Assembly (NCBI GenBank): GCA_023512835.1 | Contig: CM042085.1 | Span: 38,084,324-38,148,323, forward strand | Origin: Taxillus chinensis | Lineage: Eukaryota; Streptophyta; Magnoliopsida; Santalales; Loranthaceae | Length of the DNA stretch: 64,000 bases | Direction: 5' to 3' | Shown here: one piece after another, positions 32,948 through 42,737 of the stretch | Layout of the letters: every line of letters starts with the position of its first letter | Position numbering within the stretch: the first letter of the stretch is position 1 | Made by a program: the position numbers and the translations under genes | Notes under the pieces: generated by a model | What the model was told of the DNA's origin: nothing | What the model saw: only the letters and a program-made list of their open reading frames with translations | The model's database searches: none

Positions 32948-34985
32948 TGTTGGAAATATAGTATTTGATGAAGTTGCCAAATTATAGTCTAAGTCTGGAG
33001 ACTCAAAGAACCGAAGGTCGTAGGGTCGAAGAGTTGTAGTTCGTAGAAGTAAAACTGTCACAAGACACGATTGGCGGGAGGCTCGCAGACTTGTTGGGTC
33101 TGGAGACTCAAGGCGAAACAGTGACAGAACATTGCGACTCGTAGATCCAGGGTCGAAGGTCGTAGAGTCATAGTACGGAAAAGAGAGCGTTACTGCAAGC
33201 GTCAATACGTACGGAGACTCGTAGAGTCAAAGAATTCTTAAGAACAGTAACCAAAACTAAATGACTCGTAGACTCGCAGCCCGTAGAACTATAGAGTCCC
33301 CAAAAATACTTAAGTCAATTAACAGAACTTAAACTACCACTAGACTCGAAGGCTCGTAGAGTCGTAGAGTCGAAGCCTTAGAACACTGTTAAGGAAATAG
33401 GACTCGTAGACTCGTAGATCGAAAGTCGCAGAGTCGAAGCCTTCGAACAATGTTAAGAAAACCGGACTCGTAGACTCGTAGATTGAAAGTCGTAGAGTCG
33501 AAGCCTTCGAACACTGTTAAGAAAACTGGACCCGTAGACTCGTAGGTTGAAGGTCGAAGAGTCGATGCTATAAAGACTGGCAAACAAATGAAATTGTAAC
33601 TCAAGGGTCGTAGAGTCGTAGACTCGTAGACTCAAGGCATACAGTCACTATAAAGAAATTGCCACACTTTCAGACTCAGAGATCGATGACTGAGAGTTGT
33701 AGCTGAAGGGTCGTAGCCATATAGAAACTCAGTTTATGAGCCTCTGTGAAAGACTAAGTAAGAAAAGCAAAGTTTAAGACTCGTAGAGTCGAAGATTTTC
33801 AGAACCACTTAGTTAAATATAGTAAACTGAGAGACCCGAAGGTCGTAGACCCATAGAACTCGGGTCGTAGACTCATAGCTATAATGACAGGTAGATTAGA
33901 CGGACTCGAAGAAGTCACTCTAAGCGATTATCCGAAGAGTCGCAGACTCGCAGAGTCGTAGAATTTAGTTAACGGAGTGACACAAAAGGCTAATCCATCC
34001 TGAACTCTAGCCTTGAAGACTCGAAGATATGAGTCGTAGACTCGCAGAAACACTATAAAGCCTGAAGCAAAACTTCGCAACTTCCGACAGGTTCTAACTG
34101 AAATCTTCGAGTCACCGAACCTATGATGCATCTACCTCCAAGGCAGACTTACAACCCTATACACAGCCACTTAGCGATATTGTCAGCTAGGGTTTGTACA
34201 GCAAGTCTGCGCCGTCCCGAGCAGTTGAGCGCATTAATGACACATTAATTGCTGCCAACTACCACCCACGGATGAACGGCCAAGATCGACTGCATGCCAA
34301 ATACACGGTATGGGCATCTGATCTGCAAATCAAAGCAGTTCAACCCATCCCTGACACTCCGTATCTTCAGTGGTGGGAAGTCAGTCTGTCAGGATGGACA
34401 TCATGGCGCACGAGCACTTTAATCTTAAAAATATATCTCTCACGCACTTAACGACAAAATCAAGAGTTTATCCTCTCTCTCAAAAGAAGGAAACACACAG
34501 AACACAAGAAGGTGGTTCTGGCACACTTGAAATAAATAATCCTTTGAAGAACCAACAAGAGTGAGTTCCGAAAGATAGAGAGAGCGACTTGGAGAGAATA
34601 TTGAGAAGTGTTGTGCGCCACGGTGAATCAAGAACAAGAGAGCAATCCATCTGATTACTCAAGAACCTTTTGTTTATCAAAGATCTAGCACTTGCATTAA
34701 GTCTTAATCTCTGTGTTGTTTGTTTTCCACACTTCGATCTATCATAAACTATCTCTTTCACAACTGAGATCTATTGAGAAAAGAGCATTTACTCTTATCT
34801 CAGTTTTATCTGATAGTTGATCACCACTCATGTTATCCTCACAATACTACTGTCATCTTCTCCATAAATACTTCCATCATAGTCATCTGTAGAGGAATCC
34901 AAAACCAGCTAACAGTCTAGCTTTCACACAAAGGAAGAAAGTCTATTCACCCCCCCCCCCCTCTATACTCACTTTGGGACCTAGA
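32948..34985 (+). repeat. Copia 5' LTR
   Basis: 2038 bp from TGTTGGAAATATAG to CTTTGGGACCTAGA (the other copy keeps CCTACA). The U3 half, about 33000-34060, is filled with degenerate GACTCGTAGAGTCG/GAAGGTCGTAG phrases in short palindromic arrangement. A C tract (34950-34961) lies near the 3' edge. It contains the unoccupied form of the Tekay-3 insertion site (CATTAAGTCTTAATCTCTG, near 34696-34714). Confidence 0.85.
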
Positions 34986-34987
34986 AT

Positions 34988-34999
34988 TGGTATAAGAGT
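34988..34999 (+). other. Primer binding site of the copia element
   Basis: TGGTATAAGAGTGG follows the LTR after two bases. It corresponds to the initiator-methionine tRNA site TGGTATCAGAGC with changes at positions 7 and 12-13. The decay fits an old, inactive copy. Confidence 0.7.
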
Positions 35000-35026
35000 G
35001 GTTCTACAACTCCGTAGAGATCCCTT

Positions 35027-37638
35027 ATGGCCGACATGGATTCCAGTAGTGCAGCTCCAGCTCCCAGGCAAGCTCCAGTTCCTATTGAGGAACTTGAGGC
35101 CAGTCGTGTTCCAGAGGAAGGAGCGACTGGAGACAAGGAGCAGGAAGAACCGAGTACCAGCAACAACAAGAAAGAACAAGAAGACTTCTATGATGTTTTG
35201 CCTGGCTCATCCTCCCAAGTACTTATGTGCACACCTGCTCGTTTTTCCAAATGGAAAGCAAGGATGAGAGCACACCTAGACATGCTCGACACGTATCTTT
35301 GGGAAACAATAAAGAACGGACCTTTCACTCCAAAGATTATGTAGAGAGGTTGGTTAATGACAAAAGACCCAGATAGTTGGTCTAAGGTGGAGCAGAGAAA
35401 AGTAAAGCTCGGCTTCAAGGCAAAAGCCATACTTTTCTCTGCACTCGATGATGACATGTTCACGAATGTGCAGGATCTTGAGACTGCTAAAGAGGTATGG
35501 GACAAGCTTTGTCTCATCTACGAAGGAGACGAGCAAATACAGGACAACAAGATCTCCATGCTCAAATAAGAGTATGAAGCCTTCAGATGTGAACCGAAGG
35601 AGTCATTAGACAGTATCTATAAACGGTTCACAGGTCTAATTCAACGGATGAAGACTTACAACGTTAAGATCTCTCAGAAGGACAAGAATGACAAATTTTT
35701 GAGATCTCTACCCTTGAGACTGCTGATAAAGACATCAGCCATCCGTCAGCTAAAGGAATGGAAGACTTGTGCCTTGGAAGCGTTATATGGGGACCTCAAG
35801 ACGTTTGAAATGCAAAAAGAAGAGCTTGAGGCATTTGAGAACCTTTCCAAGAAAAAGGAGAAGTCTGTTGCCTTTAAGGCTGCTACTGAACCCCGGGAAC
35901 CATCTTCAGAAGAGGAAGAAGATGAAGCTGATGAACTTGTTTCAGATAGTGCCTCAGATGAAGAAGTGGCATTTCTGATCAAGAAACTGTTGAAGAGAGG
36001 GGGAACTACAGGAGAAAAGCAAGGCAGTCGTCCTCATCTTTCTCTAAGGGAAAGGATAAGGAGAAGTTGCAATGCTACCACTGCAACAAGCCCGGCCACT
36101 TCGTTGCCGACAGTTACAAGCTGAAGAGGGAGAAAAAGGAGGCAGCTAAGTAGAAGAAGAAGACCAGAGGCTCCTCAAATAGAAAGGATGACAAGAGGAA
36201 GAAGGCTCTTGTCACAAATAAGTTCAACAGTGAAACTGAGGAGGAAGAAGAATCTTCTGATGAGGAGAAGAAGGAAAAAGGTCTCATCTGCTTCATGGCT
36301 GACCATTCACCTCCCCTCAAGGTAAGAACTTATGAACAGCTCTACATTGAATATGAAGATACCTATAGAGCTCTTAAAGAAATAGAGGAACAATTTCTTC
36401 CTACGAAAGCTGACAAACAAAGATACTATTCTAAATTGGAACAACTTTCATGTGAATATAGAGACTCTATATATGATTATGAAAGAACAGAGAGAAGATT
36501 AAGAGCTGAAGTGAGTGAGATGAGAAGCGCACACGATGATCTTTTGGACAAAGCTGGACAACTAAAAATGGCTAATAAAGACATCGATAGGCTAGAAAAG
36601 GAACTAGCTGAAACTAAAGCAGAACTGGAAAAGGAAAGACAAATCAGTCAAAAGTAGCAAGATTCTGCTGAAATTGCAGCCCACTTTAGGACAACTCCAA
36701 ATGTTAAAGGTTTTGCCTTAGGTCTAGGTTTCTTTGAAGACCAAATAACCAAGGCCCAAACTTACCCTGTTCAGACCAAGTGTCTTGCTGGCTTTGTTCT
36801 TGCTGGCAGTGTGCTCGTTGATTGTGGAAAGGAGGTATCGATGGCTATTGCTAGTCCACCCAAACCAGCAACACCCGAACTCAAAGACCTGGGTACTGTT
36901 GCATCTCAGGACAGTGATGCAATAGTTGCTGAGATAGAATTGAAAGCTAAACCTTTAGTCAACCTGTCCTCTACATCCCAATGCAAGGGTAAGGGTGTAG
37001 TTATTCCAGAGACAAAACCAAGTAGACACACTACTACATTTGAGACTGGTTCATCCAACAAGGCTGCTGCTCTCCAACCTAAGTTTGTCTCTGACGGTAG
37101 AGTTAAGAACGGTCTAGGATATGTGAGAAAACCTAGGAAACCTCTTAACACTCCAGCAAAACCCTTGAGATAGAGTGTTCAGCCCAAACCTGTTAAATGC
37201 CCCATTTATTGTGACGTTGGACACCTCTCCTATTAGTGCAGATTGTACCCTGAGTATCTTAGGAAGGAGATTGCCACGGAAATCAGGGTAAACCTTAAAC
37301 AGCTGAATTTCTCTAAAAATCTGCAGTGCAACAACAACTCTGATAGGAAGAAACAAATCAGGCACACACAGGCTACCCATTCAAAAGACTTAAAGACCAA
37401 ACCTGTGAACAAAACTGTCAAACCTATGCCTACTAAAGCTTCCAAAGATAACAATAAAGAAGGAAAATGTGCAGAAAATCTGAAGATTAATCCTGCTAAC
37501 AAATCTAATGAAGGATCACCAAAATTAGCATGGAAAGTTAAATCTGCCCCTTCTTATTGGAAACCTAAACTGTCAATTACAGCTTTCACTTACCCAAAGC
37601 CCAATTTTAACTGGGCCCCCAAGACTTAGTTACTCATT
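35027..37638 (+). pseudogene. Copia gag region with long C-terminal extension
   Basis: Gag starts at 35027 (MADMDSSSAAPAPRQ). It contains the copia capsid fold (FSKWKARMRAHLDMLDTYLW; AKEVWDKLCLIYEGDEQIQ; ESLDSIYKRFTGLIQRM), with stops at 35342 and 35567. It is followed by an acidic stretch (EEEEDEADELVSD). After a frameshift near 36010-36060 a first zinc knuckle follows (CYHCNKPGHFVADS, last Cys replaced by Ser). Next come a coiled-coil-rich segment (36295-36657, many KELAETKAELEKE-type heptads) and a second knuckle-like motif (CPIYCDVGHLSY then C, about 37198-37242, interrupted by a stop). This extended gag is characteristic of SIRE/Maximus elements. It forms the particle shell; the zinc motifs would bind RNA. 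Confidence 0.8.
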
Positions 37639-38131
37639 GTGCAGGATCAGGTACCTGAAGCTAAAAGCAGCCACTGGAAACAAAAAATCAATTCCAGCCA
37701 GTGGTATCTTGACAGTGCCTGTTCCGTGCACATGACAGATGATGCCTCTCTATTAAGTGAGGTAAGGGAGGTTGCAGCGTCATCTGTCACTTTCGGGGAC
37801 AATAAAAAGGGTAAGATTGTTGGTAAAGGTACTCTCTCTAATGGTTCTGTTTCAATTCAAAATGTATCTGTTGTTCAAGGTCTTAAACATAACCTGTTGA
37901 GCATAAGTCAATTGTGTGACAAGGGTTATGAAGTTTTGTTCACTAAACACACCTGCACAGTTATGGAACCCGTCTCCAAAGAGGTGAAACTAAATGGGCA
38001 TAGACAAGGCAATGTCTACAACTTGGTCTTTGGTAATTCTCAATCTGCTGAACCAATTTGTTTTCTGTCCAAAGCTTCACCTGACATTAGTTGGTTGTGG
38101 CACAAGAGATTTGGCCATTTAAACTTTAACT
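37639..38131 (+). pseudogene. Copia protease and pre-integrase region
   Basis: Contains the aspartic protease motif WYLDSACSVHMT (near 37700-37740; copia proteases usually read DSGCSRHMT, so the glycine is replaced by alanine). Then come VTFGDNKKGKIVGKG and LLSISQLCDKGYEV, typical of copia proteases. It ends with the integrase zinc-binding start WLWHKRFGHLN. In the family the protease cleaves the Gag-Pol polyprotein. The frame is open to 38139 and continues in the next frame (+1 shift at about 38130). Confidence 0.85.
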
Positions 38132-38845
38132 ATGTCTAAACTGGCATCTCTTGATTTGGTTGAGGGCTTACCCGAGCATGTTTATGAGAAAGAACACCCT
38201 TGTAGGGATTGTCAGCTGGGTAAGCAGGTTAAACATTCCTTTAAGAGTGTAGATAAAACCTCAATCACACAACCACTCGAACTTCTGCCCATGGACCTAT
38301 GCAGACTAATTAATGTGTCTTCCCTATCTGGTGCACGATACTTTCTTGCAGTAGTAGATAACTATACCAGATACACATGGGTCATGTTTCTCAAAAACAA
38401 AACTGAAACATTTGTGAATCTTGTTGAACTCTTCAATTGGGTCACAAATGTTAAGAGTCTTTCTATTAAATACATTCGTAGCGATCATGGCAAGGAATTT
38501 GAATTTTCTGATATGTTAGAGTTTTGTACTGAACATGGTATCTAGCACAATTTCTCAGCACCAAGAACTCCACAACAAAATGGAGTGGCTAAAAGAAAGA
38601 ATCGAACTTTAGTTGAAGCAGCTAGAACCATGTTGACAGGAGCTCAGTTCCCAAAATCTCTATGGGCTAAAGCTGTTGCCACTGCTTGTTATGTACAAAA
38701 CAGAACTCTAATTAAGAAACGAGCCATGAAGACACCCTATGAGTTATGGAAGGGAAGGAGACCAAACATTGGTCACCTAAGGATCTTCGGGTGTACTTGC
38801 TACATTCTAGAACAATGGCAAGGATTACTTGAACAAGTTTGATGC
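38132..38845 (+). pseudogene. Copia integrase, catalytic glutamate replaced
   Basis: Carries the second half of the HHCC zinc motif (CRDCQLGKQ) and the core domain with MDLCRL, VVDNYTRYTWV and IRSDHGKEFE. A stop lies at 38543-38545, followed by TPQQNGVAKRKNRTLVEAAR and the GCTCYI region. In active copia integrases the motif reads NGVVERKN; here the glutamate of the D,D-35-E triad is lysine (codon 38591-38593). Integrase would join element DNA to the chromosome; this copy cannot. Confidence 0.85.
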
Positions 38846-39580
38846 TAAATCAGATAATGGATATCTTGTTGGATATTCCATGACTAGAAGGCTTATCGTG
38901 TATTTAATAGAAGAACCAAAGTTGTTGAAGAGTCTATTCATGTTTCTTTTGACGAGACTAACCATGGAATGCAGAAAGGAGACCCAAGTGTAAATGAATT
39001 GCAGGACATTGTCATTATAGAAGACCAAGACACAGATAATCCCACTACAACAGAAACAATGGAAGATACACCTGAACCTGATGAACATAGAGCTGAACCG
39101 GTTGCTGAGGAACCAAGTCAAAAACCTGCAGAAAATCATGAATCTAACATTCAACCTGCTCAAACTCTGCCACTTCTACCAGCTCAAGAACCTGACATTG
39201 AGCAATTGGGTATTCATCATGAAGAAAGAGAAAACCTTCCAAAGGCAAGAAGAAGGTTAAAGGACCACCCTTCGGAACTGATAATTGGAGATCCTGCTGC
39301 ACGAGTTAAAACAAGGGCTGCCACACTTCATGAAAATCTGTATATGTGTTTCCTATCACAAGTGGAGCCAAAATCAGTTGATGATGCAGTTCAGGATCAC
39401 CATTGGATTGATGCGATGCAAGAAGAATTAAATCAGTTCAAAAGACAGAAAGTATGGGAGTTGGTCAACAGGCCCAAATCACAGCAAGTCATTGGCGTGA
39501 AATGGATCTTCAGAAACAAGGCCAGACTGGTTGCAAAAGGATACAGACAAGAAGAACGAATCGACTATGATGAAACCTTT
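38846..39580 (+). pseudogene. Copia integrase C-terminal region and start of reverse transcriptase
   Basis: A variable, acidic and proline-rich linker (EDTPEPDEHRAEPVAEEPSQ) leads to RRRLKDHPSELIIGDP, the usual entry to the copia reverse transcriptase. DAMQEELNQFKRQKVWELV and [19 protein letters not shown] follow. The expected residues between RNK and ARLVAKGY (a lysine/aspartate-rich loop) are shortened by a small deletion. The frame shifts near 39580. Confidence 0.8.
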
Positions 39581-40363
39581 GCACCGATTGCTGGCGGAGG
39601 CCATTCGCATGTTCTTAGCATATGCAGCATTCAAGGACTTCAAAGTTTATCAGATGGATGTCAAGAGTGCTTTCTTGAATGGAGACCTCCAAGAAGAAGT
39701 CTATGTTGAACAACCACCTGGATTTCTAGAGCCAAACCAAGAGCACAAAGTATACAAACTGAAAAAGGCTCTTTATGGACTAAAACAAGCTCCCAGAGCA
39801 TGGTATGAAACATTGTTAGAGTTTCTGATCAAGAATAAATTTAGAAAAGGCAAGATTGACCCCACACTGTGTCTCAAGGAAGGAAAAGGATCACCCTTGA
39901 TCGTCCAGATTTATGTGGATGACATCATTTTCGGATCAGGGGATAAAAAGCAATGTGAAGACTTCTCCCATCTAATGAAAAGTGAATATGAAATGAGTAT
40001 GATGGGAGAACTCTCATTCTTCCTTGGATTGGAGGTCAAGCAGTTGGAGGATGGGATTTTTATCAGTCAAACCAAATACACAAAGGAGATACTGAAGAAG
40101 TTTAAGATGGCTAATGTGACATACATGAAAACTCCCATCCCTACAAACGCCAAACTGGATATGGATGAAGCAGACAAGGAGGTGGATATCTCAGAATACA
40201 GAAGCATGATTGGATCCTTACTGTACCTGACAGCAAGTAGACCTGACATAATGTTTGCAACATGCATCCATGCCAGATACCAAGCTAATCCCAAGGAATC
40301 CCACTTGTTACATGTCAAGAGGATTATGCAGTATCCGAAGGGAACAGAGAATTTGGGACTATA
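39581..40363 (+). pseudogene. Copia reverse transcriptase (catalytic part)
   Basis: The best preserved stretch of the element, 277 codons open from 39531. Motifs are [20 protein letters not shown] (palm, first aspartate), [30 protein letters not shown] (catalytic YVDD, 39912-39923), [13 protein letters not shown] and [18 protein letters not shown]. It would copy element RNA into DNA. The frame is lost at about 40364, where a stop follows GTENLGL. Confidence 0.9.
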
Positions 40364-40860
40364 GTATCCAAGAGAGTCTGATTTCAAACTAAAAGGATAT
40401 TCAGATGCAGACTTTGTAGGATGCAGACTTTGCAGGATGCAGGATTAATAGAAAGAGCACAAGTGGAACATGCCAACTTCTTGGCAACAGACTTGTATCC
40501 TGGTTTAGCAAGAAACAAGATTCAATTTCAACCTCCACAGCTGAAGCTGAATATATTGCTGCAGGAAGCTGTTGTGCTCAATTGCTTTGGATGGCCAGTT
40601 AACTTTCAGACTATGGGTTTAACCTGAAGGCCGTGCCTCTGTATTGTGACAATACAAGCGCCATTGCAATCTCCAACAATCCTGTTATGCATCCCAAAAC
40701 CAAGCACATTGAGGTCAGACATCACTTCATACGTGACCATGTACTGAAGAAAGACATTTCCCTGGAGTATATATCCACTGATGACCAGCTTGCCGGCATA
40801 TTCACCAAACCACTGTAAGAAGCCAGGTTCAATGAACTTGTGACAAAACTTGGCATGTTA
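40364..40860 (+). pseudogene. Copia RNase H, degraded
   Basis: Pieces of the RNase H domain persist in shifting frames: GYSDADF, a local duplication of GATGCAGACTTTG(C/T)AGGATG at about 40405-40440, STAEAEYIAA, VPLYCDNTSAIAISNNPVMH, KHIEVRHHFIRDHV and the polyprotein end DQLAGIFTKPL. The duplication and several indels break the frame. RNase H removes RNA from the RNA:DNA hybrid during reverse transcription. Confidence 0.8.
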
Positions 40861-42608
40861 AATTTAAACTCATAAGTCTCATAGCATGTCTTGTGTTTCA
40901 TTTCAACCTAATTACCTGTGCATGAACATAAGTACGACATTGTTAATAACTGTTTATGTTTCCATGAAAATTAGTAATGGCTAAGTGTGATTCATGCATG
41001 TCTACTGCGGGAAAGTGAGAAATTACATGGATGAAACTTGCCACCTCTGAACCTGGTTTAATTATCTTGTGCAACCTGTCATGAATCCTCAAGTCTTGAG
41101 TGAAATGTGTGCAATTCCCTTTATGTTTAAATTAAATGATATTCCCATTACTTGTCATTTTATTATGAGCAAATATCACCTGTGTGGTATTGCATTCATC
41201 AACTAGCAGGAATTGTTGTATCTCATGGTACTGTTGGCTTGCACGGAAAGGACCCTCAATGATTTAATGCTCAAAGGATGACTGAGACTGTAGTATTTGA
41301 GAATCATAAAAAGCCTATTACTTAAAAAGAGCCACCACCTTTCACTGGAAAAGGCAAGGTGAAAAAGGCAAAATGATATTAGACAGTAGATTGACTGCCT
41401 ATCTTAGGGGGAGTCCTCACTATTCCCCCAGAGTGTGTCTATGTTAGAGTAATAGTTGGAGTTCAAATTGTATGATCATGTGAGTCGAAAAGATACTGTG
41501 TTGAGCTCTGTCCTTGTAAAAAGACTCATGAATAAGCACTGAAAAATTGTGTTCCACAAAAGAAAAGAGACAACTCACACAGACAAGCTGAATGATCAAA
41601 CTCCAACCTTTACCTGTACTATGTTGTAAATTAGACAATGATAGAGTGTGTGTTCTGATTCTCAATAGGGCCATCTTGTCTCTCAAGTAATCTATGTTGA
41701 ACTGAAAATCATTGTTGGATCAGGGTTGTGGTAAGATTCAATTGACCATGAGCATACCAAACAGTGTAATTCTAGTTCCTGAATCAAACTCACATGCTAA
41801 TCCGAGAGTGAGAGGGTGAGGCCTCCGCTGAGTGAGTTTTGCTAAATATGTGAGGAGAATCTAAATTCATGACTGGGTTGCTACAATTGATAAACCATGG
41901 TATACTGGATGCTATGTTAACATAGTGATCATTTTCTCGCACAAGATGTATTGTGACGAAGTACTTAGTCATTTCTAAGTTAAATGGAGAGTTAAATGGT
42001 AGTGATGTAGTAGCCATACATGTAAACCAGGTGTTACGGTTGAAAGAAATCAAGTTCTGGGCACGTAATTTCAATTTCACTCACAACACTGTTCATCATG
42101 AATAATATTATGTGACTTGTCATATACATCTCATGTGTGTTGTTAAGTGTTGAAAAAGTCCAGAGAAATCCACCGCTCGCTGAATTCGCAGTCGACCTCG
42201 AAGCAATCTGCATCGAAGAAATGCGGGATCGAAGACTGCTGCTTCGAAGCCTCGAGGGTCATTGCCTCGAAGCATCCTAATGCAGCTTCGTAGAGTCGTA
42301 GTCCAAAGGATCAAAGCGAGACAGAATTTGTCACTTACTACTCAAGCATCGCAGCCACGTCAGCACGTCACTGTGCATTTAAAATTAAACTTACACCGAC
42401 TTAAGGGGTGACGTGCACTCGTTACTTGAGTACTACAGCGGGTGGATCCGGATAATAAAGTGACGGGTCAGAGAAAAAAACGCGGACCATGAAGACGAAC
42501 CGACAGAGTGAGTGACTTCTACGATACACTTCTCAACTCATATATAAGTCACTGATAGAGACGGAGCTCAAAGGTATGTTCGTTGTTTTCACACTTGAAC
42601 CCTAACCC

Positions 42609-42647
<39 letters not shown>

Positions 42648-42737
42648 CTGTCTCCTTCTCTCTTTCTCTCTCCCCTGACCACCTTCGAACCTTACAATCT
42701 CTCTCTACTAGTGTCTCTTTCTCTCTCTACAAGCTCA
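40861..42737 (+). other. Non-coding spacer between copia pol and the third ORF
   Basis: No convincing reading frame on either strand. A block rich in CTCGAAG/ATCGAAG lies at 42158-42310. From 42322 onward the sequence is shared with 29309 onward: a conserved leader with TACTACTCAAGCATC, GGTGACGTGCACTCG, TATATAAGTCACTGATAGAG (TATA-like, near 42541) and a CT tract just before the ATG. This leader could be a promoter and 5' UTR, or an intron acceptor region, for the third ORF. Confidence 0.5.
42541..42547 (+). promoter_or_regulatory. TATA-like sequence upstream of the third ORF
   Basis: TATATAAG, about 200 bases ahead of the ATG at 42738 and followed by a CT-rich leader (42613-42672). The same sequence stands before copy 1 (29530-29537). 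If used, it would give the third ORF its own transcript; splicing from the LTR promoter is the alternative. Confidence 0.4.

Noticed and set aside
33000..34060. CRISPR-like or regulated repeat array (GACTCGTAGAGTCG phrases)
   Set aside because: Spacing and sequence are irregular, there are no unique spacers of constant length, and the block lies in a plant LTR.
29309..34985. A single 5.7-kb LTR encoding a protein
   Set aside because: The repeat contains an internal polypurine tract followed by a TGTTGG LTR start at 32948, and a 2.0-kb unit ends at a primer site. A tandem with a shared LTR explains this better.
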